Positions 1-8,142 of a stretch of 64,000 nucleotides of DNA are shown piece after piece. Both the position numbers and the translations under genes were made by a program. The notes beneath the pieces were generated by a model. That model saw nothing but the letters and a program-made list of their open reading frames with translations. It had not been told where the DNA came from and did not search any database. The stretch spans positions 96,185 through 160,184 of the forward strand of contig WBOU01000009.1 in NCBI GenBank assembly GCA_009268125.1. The letters are read 5' to 3'. The stretch is from Chloroflexia bacterium SDU3-3 (lineage in GTDB: Bacteria > Chloroflexota > Chloroflexia > Chloroflexales > Roseiflexaceae). How positions within the stretch are numbered: the stretch's first letter is position 1; every line of letters starts with the position of its first letter.

Positions 1-1053
1 AAACGCGGCCAGCGGCAGCGCGGCGAAGGGCAGCGCCACGTTCAGGAAGCGTGGCCCCCAGGCCCCGGCCCCCTCCCAGGCCCACCACGCGGCGTAGAAC
101 AGCACCTGGGCCATGAACATCGCGCCGCACAGCAGGGCCACATCGGCGTGCCGCCGCCGCATGAGCCACATGCCCAGCGGGGCCAGCGCCAGCGGCGGCG
201 CGTACCACAGGATACCCCGCCCTGGGCTCCACAGCTGGCCGCTGAAGCCGCGCCAGAACGGCGTGGTGAAGCCCCCGCCGATGTCGCCGTAGCCGCTGCG
301 CAGCGGGCTGCCGAACAGGGCGTACTGGTACCAGCCCAGCAGGCCCAGCGCCACCAGCGCGCCCGCGCCCCAGGCCGCGCAGCGCAGCGCGCCCGCGTGC
401 CAGCGCCGCGCCCGCACAGCATCGGCCAACACCAGCAGCCCGATCAGCGGCAGACCCATGCCAGCCTGGATCTTGATGGCGGCGGCCAGCCCGCCCAGCA
501 GCCCCGAGGCGGCCAGCAGCGCCAGCGCGCGCGGGCCGCGCCGCGCCGCCAGTGCCAGCGTGAGCGAGCCGAACAGCACCAGCGCGGTCAGCGGCTCGGC
601 GAAGAAGGTCTTGCTGTGCGGCCAGGCCATAGTGCCCAGGCCGTAGAGCAGCGCGGCCCCCACGGCGGCGCGGCGGCTGTAGCCCAGCTCGCAGGCGGCC
701 AGCACCACCAGCGCGGCCACCGCCGCCGTCACGCACGGGTTGAACCAGCTGATCGCTAGGCGGATGAGCCACGGCCCGGCCTCGGCGGGCCAGAGCGCGC
801 CCAGCGCGTGGCCCGCCGCGTAGAACGGCAGCGCCGCGATCGACTGGGCCGGGCCGTAGGTGCTGTAGACGGGGGGCGACCCGGTGTTGAGCGCGAAGCT
901 GTGGCGTAGCGCCATGCTCTCGGTCAGGCTCAGCATCATTTCCTCATCCACGGCGTAGGGGTGGCCGCCCGTGGTCAGCAGGTAGATGCCCAGCAGCAGG
1001 GCGAAGACCGCGATGGCGGCGCGGCCAGCGCGGGCGGGGGCGGGGTGGTGCAT
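1..1053 (-). CDS. Membrane glycosyltransferase (PMT/GT39-like), 3' end beyond the window
   Basis: I translated 351 codons in one open frame from the ATG at 1053 to the window edge. The protein starts MHHPAPARAG and has a first membrane helix followed by PYAVDEEMMLSLTESMA, a periplasmic loop with acidic residues as in lipid-linked sugar glycosyltransferases of the PMT/ArnT class. Many hydrophobic helices follow, and near the cut end there is a WGPRFLNVALPF segment of the kind common in this class. It probably transfers a sugar from a polyprenyl phosphate donor outside the membrane; the substrate cannot be read. The start lies 13 bases after the stop of the SbcD-type gene, so the two are probably co-transcribed. 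The C-terminus is missing. Confidence 0.7.
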   Translation of the reverse strand, partial: MHHPAPARAGRAAIAVFALLLGIYLLTTGGHPYAVDEEMMLSLTESMALRHSFALNTGSPPVYSTYGPAQSIAALPFYAAGHALGALWPAEAGPWLIRLAISWFNPCVTAAVAALVVLAACELGYSRRAAVGAALLYGLGTMAWPHSKTFFAEPLTALVLFGSLTLALAARRGPRALALLAASGLLGGLAAAIKIQAGMGLPLIGLLVLADAVRARRWHAGALRCAAWGAGALVALGLLGWYQYALFGSPLRSGYGDIGGGFTTPFWRGFSGQLWSPGRGILWYAPPLALAPLGMWLMRRRHADVALLCGAMFMAQVLFYAAWWAWEGAGAWGPRFLNVALPFAALPLAAF

Positions 1054-1066
1054 GGCGTTTCTCTGG

Positions 1067-2305
1067 CTACCCGGCGATGCCCTGCTCGGCGAACAGGTCG
1101 TCGGCGGCGGCCAGCAGCTCGGCGATCCGGGCCTCGTCGGTGTTCTTCGAGCGCAGGTACAGCTCAAGCGCGCGGCGCGGCGTCAGGCCATCCAGCAGCT
1201 CCTGCGCGCCCGCTCCTAGGCGGCTGCGGCTGGCCCGCTCGACCTCAACCTTGATCGTGGCCACCACCGACGCGCCCGCCGCCTCCAGCTGCTGGTGGAT
1301 CTCGGATGCGCGCAGCAGGTTGGCCTGCTCTGCCGTGGCCTGCACCAGCACCCGCACCACGGCCCCATCCACGCTGCGCTTGGCGATGGCGTCGGCCACG
1401 CGCTGCTGCGGGGCGGATGAGGCCCGCACATCCACGCTGATGGTGACGAAGGGCCGCGCGGCCAGCTTGTGGAAGGCCCAGGTGGTGCGGCCCTTCTCCA
1501 GCTCCACCAGCACGCAGCCCTTGTCCTCGTGCTCCTCGCCAAAGTCGATCCGCTCGATGCTGCCGCTGTAGACCACCGGCGGCTGGTTGACCAGCAGCTG
1601 GTGCTTGTGCACGTGGCCCAGCGCCACATAGTCGATGTTGGGCAGCGACACGAAGCTCTTGGGCAGCATCATGTCGCGCCCCAGCATGATCTGGCGCTCG
1701 ATGCCTACGGTCGCGCCGTCGATGGTGCCGTGCAGCGTCAGCACCGCCGGGATGCGCGGGTCAAGCTCCTCGGCCTTGGTGCGCAGAAACTGCTCGACCC
1801 GCGAGAGCAGCAGCATCTCCACATCCACCATGGATGCGCGGGTCAGCTCCTCCTTAGTCAGCAGGTTATGTCGCGTCACCCACGGCATAGCCATGATCTG
1901 CACCGGCCCCGACTTGGTCTCGATCACATCCACCCTGGCGCGGTCGGCGATGGTCACGCCCTCCAGCGCCAGCGTGTCGAAGATCTCGATCGCGTGGGCG
2001 CGCCCAGCGGCGGGCGAGATGTCGTGGTTGCCCACCAGGATGTAGACCGGCAGCCCCGCGCTGCGCAGCTGGTTGATGCGGCGGGCGAACTCGCGCTGGT
2101 GCGTGGGGTTGGGCGTGCGGTTCTTGTACACGTCCCCGGCGATCAGCACCAAGTCCACATCGCTCTCCAGCCCGAACGCGATGGCCTCATCCAGCCGGTC
2201 GAGGTAGTCGCGCAGCCGCGAGTGCAGGCCGGTGGCGGGGTCAACCCGCCCATAGTTCTCCATGCCGATATGAAGGTCGGCAAGGTGCAGCATCTTTATC
2301 GTCAT
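1067..2305 (-). CDS. DNA repair exonuclease, SbcD/Mre11-type metallophosphoesterase
   Basis: 412 residues from MTIKMLHLADLHIG. The calcineurin-like phosphoesterase motifs appear in order: DLHIG near residue 10, GDVYKN, GNHD, LTLHGTI and ALGHVHKHQ. These residues bind the two metals of the Mre11/SbcD nuclease, which trims DNA ends and hairpins with the ATPase SbcC. A C-terminal region of about 150 residues follows, as in SbcD. An upstream in-frame extension was rejected because it runs through a hairpin and repeats. No sbcC is adjacent, so the partner must be elsewhere or absent. A good promoter lies 60 bases upstream. Confidence 0.88.
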   Translation of the reverse strand: MTIKMLHLADLHIGMENYGRVDPATGLHSRLRDYLDRLDEAIAFGLESDVDLVLIAGDVYKNRTPNPTHQREFARRINQLRSAGLPVYILVGNHDISPAAGRAHAIEIFDTLALEGVTIADRARVDVIETKSGPVQIMAMPWVTRHNLLTKEELTRASMVDVEMLLLSRVEQFLRTKAEELDPRIPAVLTLHGTIDGATVGIERQIMLGRDMMLPKSFVSLPNIDYVALGHVHKHQLLVNQPPVVYSGSIERIDFGEEHEDKGCVLVELEKGRTTWAFHKLAARPFVTISVDVRASSAPQQRVADAIAKRSVDGAVVRVLVQATAEQANLLRASEIHQQLEAAGASVVATIKVEVERASRSRLGAGAQELLDGLTPRRALELYLRSKNTDEARIAELLAAADDLFAEQGIAG

Positions 2306-2335
2306 AGCGGTGTCGCCTTGTGTGCTCCGGGGGCG

Positions 2336-2392
2336 AAAAAAAGCGCCTGCGTCAGGCGCTGCTATTGTACGTTCCTGTCGGCGGCGCGTCAA
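2336..2392 (-). promoter_or_regulatory. sbcD promoter followed directly by a terminator-like hairpin
   Basis: On the minus strand TTGACG (2387-2392) and TACAAT (2364-2369) are 17 bases apart. Immediately downstream is GCGCCTG-ACG-CAGGCGC (2343-2359) followed by seven T (2336-2342), which has the form of an intrinsic terminator at the very start of the predicted transcript. Confidence 0.55.
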
Positions 2393-2407
2393 TCTGCTGG
2401 GGACGAA

Positions 2408-2483
2408 TACCACGAAGGCGCGAAGGCGCGAAGGGAACAAAAAACCGTTACCTCCAAGACTCCAAGGCTCCAAGAGAACAAAG
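2408..2483. repeat. Dispersed motif A, copy 1
   Basis: Contains TACCACGAAGGCGCGAAGG and then CCTCCAAGACTCCAAGG. The same two short motifs recur, in either orientation, at seven more intergenic places in the window. Neither has a convincing reading frame. Confidence 0.7.
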
Positions 2484-2525
2484 GTGAGTGGGAAGAGGGA
2501 TCAGGGAAGAGACAGCTCTTCATCC

Positions 2526-2711
2526 ACCCGGCCCATGCGGCGAAGGCGCTACTCGTGCAAGCTGGCCATATGCACGCACATCAGCCGCCGGATTTCGGCA
2601 TAGGAAGGCTACACATTGGGGATTCCAAGGGGGCGATGCCCCCTGGCGGGGTTCCGAGGGGCTGGCCCCTCGGCGCCACCCGCGCAGGGCACCCACCCAC
2701 CAAACACCAGC
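2526..2711 (-). repeat. Dispersed element B, copy 1
   Basis: Read on the minus strand it runs from GGTGCCCTGCGCGGG through a palindromic CCGAGGGGCCAGCCCCTCGG and a GCCAGGGGGCATCGCCCCC segment to a tail ending GCCTTCGCCGCATGGG. Copies occur at 3838-4099, 9217-9392 and 32577-32732. It is flanked by motif A on both sides. Confidence 0.7.
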
Positions 2712-2720
2712 AACCTGCTC

Positions 2721-2786
2721 ATCACGAAGGCCCGAGGTTCTTTTACCACCAAGGCTCCAAGGGGGTCATAAAGGCTCCAAAATACG
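2721..2786. repeat. Dispersed motif A, copy 2
   Basis: Contains ATCACGAAGG, TTTTACCACCAAGGCTCCAA and a partial second unit. It sits just beyond element B copy 1. Confidence 0.6.
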
Positions 2787-2833
2787 CAGGCATGGCGCAC
2801 GCGAATCGCTTTACGCCGCCGAGCGGAAAGGCT

Positions 2834-2863
2834 TTACGAAAATTAGAACAAGTGTTCTAATCT
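2834..2863 (+). promoter_or_regulatory. LexA-like palindrome in a weak promoter
   Basis: TTAGAACAAGTGTTCTAA (2843-2860) is a perfect 18-base palindrome with the GAAC-N4-GTTC core of the Gram-positive type LexA box. It fills the spacer of a weak + strand promoter, TTACGA (2834-2839) to TAATCT (2858-2863). The next gene in that direction is gatD, about 180 bases away. Confidence 0.5.
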
Positions 2864-2874
2864 CACCGCATCCC

Positions 2875-2924
2875 TGTGGGAAACCATGTGGGATTCTGTG
2901 GGATAAGTTGGGATAACTTTGGGA
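2875..2924 (+). repeat. Five helically phased TGTGGGA repeats
   Basis: TGTGGGA or a close variant occurs at 2875, 2887, 2897, 2907 and 2918, spaced 10 to 12 bases apart, so that all copies face the same side of the helix. The array lies between the LexA-like box and the TATAAT at 2983 upstream of gatD. It could be a cooperative protein-binding site; the binder is unknown. Confidence 0.5.
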
Positions 2925-2982
2925 TATCGGGTGTACAGCCGTTTCTCACATCGCTATCAGATGGATCTGGCCCCGATCCCCG

Positions 2983-2988
2983 TATAAT
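2983..2988 (+). promoter_or_regulatory. Probable -10 box of gatD
   Basis: TATAAT 58 bases before the gatD start. No good -35 hexamer is visible 16-18 bases upstream, which suggests activator dependence, possibly through the phased repeats. Confidence 0.45.
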
Positions 2989-3045
2989 AGGCCTATTCCG
3001 CACAGCAAAAACGGCAGCAATCTCACGGCATCAGGAGGCACACAC

Positions 3046-3780
3046 ATGCAGCTGCGCATCGGGCATCTCTACCCCGACCAGATGAACATCTACGGCGACC
3101 GCGGCAATATCCTCACGCTCAGCCAGCGCTGCAGGTGGCGCGGCATCGAGCCGCAGGTGGTGCCCATCGGCGTGGGCGACGCGGTGGACTGGTCCAGCCT
3201 CGACATCTTGTTCTTCGGCGGCGGGCAGGACAGCGGCCAGGCCCTGATCGCGCACGACCTCGTGCGGCGGCTGGGCGCGTCGCTCAAGGCCGCCATCGAG
3301 GATGGCGCGGTGATGCTGACGATCTGTGGCGGCTACCAGCTGCTGGGCGACCACTTCCTCACCCACACTGGCGAGAAGCTGCCGGGCATCGGCGCGCTCG
3401 ACCTGCGCACTGTGGGCGGCCACAAGCGCCTGATCGGCAATATCGTGGTGGAGGCCAGCCTGGCCGAGGGCCAGCCGCCCGTACGGCTGGTGGGCTTCGA
3501 GAACCACTCGGGGCAGACCTTCCTGGGCCAGGGCGTGCGCCCGCTGGGCCGGGTGCTGGCCGGGTTCGGCAACAACGGCGAGGACGGCACCGAGGGCGCG
3601 GTCTACAAGAACACTATCGGCTGCTATATGCACGGCTCGCTGCTGCCCAAGAACCCGCAGCTGGCCGACGACCTGATCCGCCGCGCGCTGCTGCGCCGCT
3701 ATGGCCGCGACGACCTGGAGCCGATCGACGACACGCTGGAGCTGCGCGCCCAGCGCACGATGATCGAGCGGGTGGTGTAG
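3046..3780 (+). CDS. gatD: Lipid II isoglutaminyl synthase, glutaminase subunit GatD
   Basis: 244 residues, the usual GatD length, beginning MQLRIGHLYPDQMNIYGDRGN, which is typical of the CobB/CobQ-like glutamine amidotransferases that pair with MurT. The nucleophile cysteine is in TICGGYQLLG and the catalytic histidine in CYMHGSLLPKNP. GatD releases ammonia from glutamine, and MurT uses it to amidate the D-glutamate of the peptidoglycan stem peptide. murT normally sits directly upstream of gatD, but here the 740 bases upstream hold only repeats and regulatory DNA. An AGGAGG-like site (GGAGGCAC) precedes the ATG. Confidence 0.85.
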   Translation: MQLRIGHLYPDQMNIYGDRGNILTLSQRCRWRGIEPQVVPIGVGDAVDWSSLDILFFGGGQDSGQALIAHDLVRRLGASLKAAIEDGAVMLTICGGYQLLGDHFLTHTGEKLPGIGALDLRTVGGHKRLIGNIVVEASLAEGQPPVRLVGFENHSGQTFLGQGVRPLGRVLAGFGNNGEDGTEGAVYKNTIGCYMHGSLLPKNPQLADDLIRRALLRRYGRDDLEPIDDTLELRAQRTMIERVV

Positions 3781-3837
3781 GCGTTTTCTGCCATGGCCGC
3801 CCGTGCAGGGCTGAGCGGGAGGGCGGCCTCAATGTTG

Positions 3838-4099
3838 ATGGTTCCTCTTTTGCACTGGGTGTGTGCCCTGCACGGGCGGCGGCTAGGGCTATATCATTCA
3901 CGATAGGGTTTTTCGTGATTGGGTGGTGACTGCCCTGTGCGGGCGGCACCAAGGGCTCCGCGCCCTTGGAACCCCGCCAGGGGCGATGCCCCTTGGAACC
4001 CCAATTTGTAGCATTCCTATGCCGAAATCAAGCAGCTGGTGTTCGTGCATATGGCCATCAAGACCCTAGCGGCACCTTCGCCGTATGGGATGGGTGGGT
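3838..4099 (+). repeat. Dispersed element B, copy 2 (longest)
   Basis: Has two GTGCCCTGC-CGGGCGGC-type heads, a palindromic CCAAGGGCTCCGCGCCCTTGG, a GCCAGGGGCGATGCCCCTTGG segment, CCCAATTTGTAGCATTCCTA, and a tail ending CACCTTCGCCGTATGGGATGGG-like sequence. Copies 1 and 3 are in the opposite orientation. Confidence 0.7.
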
Positions 4100-4139
4100 A
4101 AGGTTTGCCTTCGTCGAGCGTTCACCCGCCTTCGTCGAG

Positions 4140-4233
4140 CGTTCACCACCAAAACTCCAAAACTTGGTGTCTTGGAGTCTTGGTGGTGAACTGTTCCCTT
4201 TCCCCTTCGCGCCTTCGCGTCTTCGTGGTTAAC
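4140..4233. repeat. Dispersed motif A, copy 3
   Basis: Contains CACCACCAAAACTCCAA, CTTGGAGTCTTGGTGGTGAA and CTTCGCGTCTTCGTGGTTAA. The two motif types are inverted around a short centre. It ends at the stop of the oxidoreductase gene. Confidence 0.7.
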
Positions 4234-5887
4234 GGCTCCCCTTCGCGGCCATGCGCCCAGCCAGCGCCAGGCCCGCCGCGCCTGCGGCCAGCCCGCCCAG
4301 CCAGAGCTTGGCGCGCTCGCGGGCGCGGTCGGCCAGCACCGTGCGGGCGGCGTTGTAGCCCGCCGCCGCGAACACCCCGCCGCCGGGGTGCATCGAGGCC
4401 CCGGTCATATACAGGCCCTTAATCGGCATGCGGTACGAGGCCAGCTCGGGCAGCGGGCGGAACATAAACATCTGGTCGAGCGACATCTCCACGTGCATCA
4501 CGTTGCCGCGCAGCAGCGCCAGCCGCCGCTCTAGGTCGAGCGGGGTCTGGATGAAGCGGTCGATGATCTTGCCGCGCATGTTAGGCGCGTAGCGGTAGAG
4601 CACCTCCAGCACATTGTCGGCCACGCCCTCGCGGATGTCGTCCCACTGCCTGCCGCCCGCCAGCTCGTAGGGGAAATACTGCGACCACAGGAACACCGTG
4701 TGCTTGCCGGGCGGCGCAACATCCGGGTCGATGGCGCTGAAGGTCATGGCGATCACCGCCGGGTCGCGCGATGGCTCGCCGCGCAGGTAGTCGGCGTAGG
4801 CATCACGCACGTACTGCATGGATGGGGCCAGCAGCTGCAGGCCGTGGTGGCTCTCGTGCGGCCTGCCGCCGGATGGGTCGGATGTATAGTCGGGCAGCTC
4901 CTCGGCGGCGCAGCGCACCGTCATGCCAAAGCCGTTGCCGATGCGGATGGAGCGGATGCGCTCGGCCAGGCGCGGCTCTAGGTGGGCCTCGCCCACCAGC
5001 CCCAGCAGCGTCGTCACCACGTGCGCGTTCGAGACCACCAGCGGCGCGCTGACCGCATCGCCGTCCTCCAGCACCACGCCCGCCACCCTGCCGCCGCGCA
5101 CCACGATCTGGCGCACCGGCGCATCCAGCCGCACCACGCCGCCCGCCGCCTCCAGCGAGCGCGCCATGGCCTGGGTCAGCATGCCCGAGCCGCCGCGCGG
5201 GTGCATCGCGCCGCTCTGGTGGATCATGGTGTGCCAGCCGAAGAAGTCGCCCGCGCCCAGCTCATCCGGCGGCGGGCCAGACTGCGCGGCCAGCCAGGTC
5301 ATGGCCGCGCGCATCGGCTCGCTGCGGAAGGTCTCGGCGATCAGCTGGCCGTAGGATGAGAACAGCCGCCGCGTCGTCTCAATCGAGCGCGCGATCTGGC
5401 CCGATTTGATCTGGCCCTTGGCCACGCCGCCCACCAGCGCGCCCATGCTGGGCGGGCGCATGAAGGCCTCGAATACGCCCTCGTTGATGGGCCGCCAGAA
5501 CTCCACAAACTCGCGGTAGGCCTCGGCATCCTGCGGCGAGATCTTCTCGATCGAGGCGTAGGTGCGGTTGAAGTCGCGGTAGAAGGCCAGCGCGCCCGGC
5601 CTGCCCAGCAGCGGGTGGTAGCCCCACGGGTCCATGTCGATATACTCCAGCCCGTAGCGCTCCAGCTCCAGCTCGCGCACCACCGGGGTCATGTGAATCA
5701 TGATGTGGGCCGAGGAGCCGACGTCGATCTTGTAGCCGGGGATGACCTCCTCGGTGCAGACCGCGCCGCCCACGATCGGCCTGCGCTCGCAGACCAGCAC
5801 GCGCATCCCAGCCCGCGCCAGGTAGCCCGCGCAGGTCAGTCCGTTGTGGCCGCCCCCCACGATGATCGCGTCGTAGTCGTATGCCAT
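4229..5887 (-). CDS. FAD-dependent oxidoreductase, phytoene desaturase/PYROXD2-like
   Basis: 552 residues from MAYDYDAIIVGGGHNG. The N-terminal dinucleotide fold (GGGHNGLTCAGYLARAG) and the C-terminal FAD-contact segment (LYMTGASMHPGGGVFAAAGYN) define the COG1233 group of phytoene-desaturase-like flavoproteins. The HNGL form and the GASMHPGG motif match the PYROXD2 branch rather than carotenoid desaturases. There are no carotenoid genes nearby, so a pigment role is unsupported. The C-terminus is a hydrophobic alanine/glycine/leucine helix of about 18 residues, possibly a membrane anchor. The upstream in-frame extension overlaps the promoter of the divergent GNAT gene and was dropped. Confidence 0.82.
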   Translation of the reverse strand: MAYDYDAIIVGGGHNGLTCAGYLARAGMRVLVCERRPIVGGAVCTEEVIPGYKIDVGSSAHIMIHMTPVVRELELERYGLEYIDMDPWGYHPLLGRPGALAFYRDFNRTYASIEKISPQDAEAYREFVEFWRPINEGVFEAFMRPPSMGALVGGVAKGQIKSGQIARSIETTRRLFSSYGQLIAETFRSEPMRAAMTWLAAQSGPPPDELGAGDFFGWHTMIHQSGAMHPRGGSGMLTQAMARSLEAAGGVVRLDAPVRQIVVRGGRVAGVVLEDGDAVSAPLVVSNAHVVTTLLGLVGEAHLEPRLAERIRSIRIGNGFGMTVRCAAEELPDYTSDPSGGRPHESHHGLQLLAPSMQYVRDAYADYLRGEPSRDPAVIAMTFSAIDPDVAPPGKHTVFLWSQYFPYELAGGRQWDDIREGVADNVLEVLYRYAPNMRGKIIDRFIQTPLDLERRLALLRGNVMHVEMSLDQMFMFRPLPELASYRMPIKGLYMTGASMHPGGGVFAAAGYNAARTVLADRARERAKLWLGGLAAGAAGLALAGRMAAKGSR

Positions 5888-5973
5888 GCGTCTATCCTTT
5901 TTCAAAAAGAACAACCGCCGATATCGGCCATATTGCCGATCTGTTTTGGGGCAGGGAAAACAAACAGGTGTGC

Positions 5974-6000
5974 TATGATGCAAAAAAAGCCGAGGAGAAG
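5974..6000 (+). promoter_or_regulatory. -10 box and RBS of the GNAT gene
   Basis: TATGAT at 5974-5979 and a strong GAGGAGA ribosome binding site at 5992-5998, 10 bases before the ATG at 6009. Confidence 0.5.
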
Positions 6001-6008
6001 AGAGACCC

Positions 6009-6875
6009 ATGCACCACCAGATCACCCCGCTCAGCTTCCGCCCCGCCCGCGAGGGCGACCGCGAGGCCGTGTTCGCCATGGTCGCCACCGTCTGGGGCGG
6101 CACCGACTACATCCCCTCGATCTGGGACGCATGGCTGCACGCCGAGGATGGCCCCATGCTTGTGGGCACGCTGGGCGACGAACGCCCGGTGGCGCTGTGC
6201 AAGCTCACCGGCCTGACGCCCGCCGAGGACTGGCTGGAGGGCGTGCGGGTCGACCCGGCGTTTCGCGGCCAGGGCTTCGCCCGCGCCATGATCCGCCACG
6301 CCATCGCGGCGGCGCGCGAGCGCGGCAAGCGCACCCTGCGCTACCAGACCGACGAGAGCAACACCACCATGCACCGCCTGGCCGAGGAGCTGGGCTTCAC
6401 GCTCTCCAACCGGCCCCGCTGGTGGGTGGGCGCGCCGGTGCTGGGCGAGCCAGCCTTCCGCCCGCTCGGCCCCGAGCGCCTGCCCCAGCTGCTGGCCGAG
6501 ATCGCGGCCTCGCCGCTGCTGCGCCAGACCAGCGGGCTGTTCTCGGTGAGCTGGACGGCCTACGAGCTGACCGAGCAGCAGCTGCGCCAGCGGCTGGCGG
6601 CGGGGCAGGTGGTGGGCATCCCTGGCGACGAGGCCTGGGCCATCGTCACCACCTCGCGGGTGGGCGGGTGCTGGGTGGGCTACGCGGCGGGGCCGCACGC
6701 CCAGCTCGTGCGGCTGCTGGCCGAGGTGCGCCGCAGCCCCAACCCCGACGAGCCGGAGATGTACGTGCGCGCCCATTTCCCCGCTGGCGCTGCCGTGCTC
6801 GACGCCCTGGCCGAGGCCGGGTTCCAGCCCGGCGAGCACAACGCGCGGGTCTACACCTACCAGCTGGGCGAGTAG
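6009..6875 (+). CDS. GNAT-family N-acetyltransferase
   Basis: 288 residues. The acetyl-CoA binding signature is VDPAFRGQGFARAMIRHA, near residue 80, followed by the usual helix and NTTMHRLAEELGF. This places it in the GNAT superfamily. The protein is about twice the length of a single GNAT domain. The C-terminal half (from about residue 150) looks like a degenerate second domain, a layout seen in two-domain GNAT proteins. The substrate is not predictable. It is divergent from the flavoprotein gene and convergent with the AraC regulator downstream. Confidence 0.8.
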   Translation: MHHQITPLSFRPAREGDREAVFAMVATVWGGTDYIPSIWDAWLHAEDGPMLVGTLGDERPVALCKLTGLTPAEDWLEGVRVDPAFRGQGFARAMIRHAIAAARERGKRTLRYQTDESNTTMHRLAEELGFTLSNRPRWWVGAPVLGEPAFRPLGPERLPQLLAEIAASPLLRQTSGLFSVSWTAYELTEQQLRQRLAAGQVVGIPGDEAWAIVTTSRVGGCWVGYAAGPHAQLVRLLAEVRRSPNPDEPEMYVRAHFPAGAAVLDALAEAGFQPGEHNARVYTYQLGE

Positions 6876-6944
6876 CCCCAGCCGCGCCGCATCCAGAGAA
6901 AACAGGCCGCTCCACCGCCCAAAAATGGAAAGCGTGCCTGATCG

Positions 6945-7011
6945 AACGCCTGCGGCAGCAACGCCCCTCATGTGTGTGATACGGCGAGCTGCGCCATATC
7001 ACACACATGAG
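6945..7011. repeat. 17-mer plus 15-bp inverted repeat between convergent genes
   Basis: AACGCCTGCGGCAGCAA (6945-6961) is followed by a perfect hairpin with arms 6967-6981 and 6997-7011 (CTCATGTGTGTGATA and its complement) and a 15-base loop. The same 17-mer precedes a longer hairpin at 49661-49707. It may end transcription from both sides, although there is no T tract. Confidence 0.6.
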
Positions 7012-7126
7012 AGATCACCAATTCCACTCTGCCGAAGGCATTTTCAGCACCCTACCGCCGCACACGCTCAACCATAGAGCATACCGCCTAGAGTACGCGC
7101 CCGCCTAGCGGCAGGATCTTGCGCCG

Positions 7127-8026
7127 CTAGGCACCGCCGCGCAGCCGCGCCACATCCTGCCGAGGCGGTGCGCCAAACATCCGCCGGTACTCGCGGCTGA
7201 ACTGCGAGGGGCTCTCGTAGCCCACCTGGAAGCTGGCGCTGGCCGCATCCACATCCTGCGTCAGCATCAGCCGCCGCGCCTCCTGCAGCCGCACGTGCTT
7301 CTGGTACTGCAGCGGGCTCATGGCCGTCACCGCCTTGAAGTGGTGGTGCAGCCCCGACACGCTCATGCCCACCTCGCGGGCCAGGTCGGCCATGCGCAGC
7401 GGCTCGGCGTAGTGGCGGCGCAGCACCCCGATGGCGCTGGCGATCCGCTGGGTCGGCCCGCTGGCCGCCGCCATGGCCCGTAGGCGCGGCCCCTCGGCCC
7501 CCACCAGCAGCAGGTAGATGATCTCGCGCTGGATGAGCGGGGCCAGCGCGGCGATATGGGCGGGCTGCTCCACCAGCCGCGCCAGCCGCAGCAGCGCATC
7601 CAGCAGCAGCGCATCCAGCTCGCCCACCGAGATGCCCAGCGGCGCATCGCGCCCCGCCTGCGCTGCGGGGTGCTCCACCGCCAGCGCGGCCACCGTGGCC
7701 GGGTCAAGGTTGATGTGCAGCCCCAGGTGCGGCCTCTCCGGCGTGGCCTCCAGGATACGCGCCCCGATCGGCAGGCTCACCGACACCAGCAGGAAGTGCG
7801 CAGGGTCATAGCAGCGCTCCTCGTCGCCCAGCGCCGCCACCTTGCGCCCCTGCGCCACCAGGCACAGCGACGGCTCGTAGAACGAGTGTGTCCAGTCGGT
7901 CGGCTCCACCGCCTGAAAGAAGTAGAGCGCGGGCACCGCCGTGGGCTGCGCGCCCGCGCCGGTGGCGTGGCGCGCGATCAGGCCCGCCAGCTCGGCCCGC
8001 CCCGTCTCCAGCCAGTCTGTCTCCAT
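7127..8026 (-). CDS. AraC-family transcriptional regulator
   Basis: 299 residues from METDWLETGR. The N-terminal ~180 residues fit the AraC_N (PF06719-like) ligand/dimer domain, with a cupin-like stretch ending LCLVAQGRKVAALGDE. The C-terminal double helix-turn-helix includes MADLAREVGMSVSGLHHHFKAVTAMSPLQYQK and the second-helix VGYESPSQFSREYRRMFG. It is divergent from the SDR gene at 8143, with 116 bases between the starts, so it probably regulates that gene and itself. A second AraC/SDR pair is at 41112-43123. GGAGGGG precedes the chosen ATG. Confidence 0.85.
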   Translation of the reverse strand: METDWLETGRAELAGLIARHATGAGAQPTAVPALYFFQAVEPTDWTHSFYEPSLCLVAQGRKVAALGDEERCYDPAHFLLVSVSLPIGARILEATPERPHLGLHINLDPATVAALAVEHPAAQAGRDAPLGISVGELDALLLDALLRLARLVEQPAHIAALAPLIQREIIYLLLVGAEGPRLRAMAAASGPTQRIASAIGVLRRHYAEPLRMADLAREVGMSVSGLHHHFKAVTAMSPLQYQKHVRLQEARRLMLTQDVDAASASFQVGYESPSQFSREYRRMFGAPPRQDVARLRGGA

Positions 8027-8142
8027 CTCCCCTCCGCGCTTTTGCAGGATCAGGCAATCCTTCGCCACGATCAGTCTACCACATGGCAGCCCCGCTCGGG
8101 CATACTGAAGCCACACCGTCAGCACAGCCAGGAGCATTGATT

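Noticed and set aside
2875..2924. DnaA-box cluster or replication origin
   Set aside because: TGTGGGATAA differs from the DnaA box TGTGGATAA by an extra G in every copy, no AT-rich unwinding region is adjacent, and no dnaA or dnaN gene is present.
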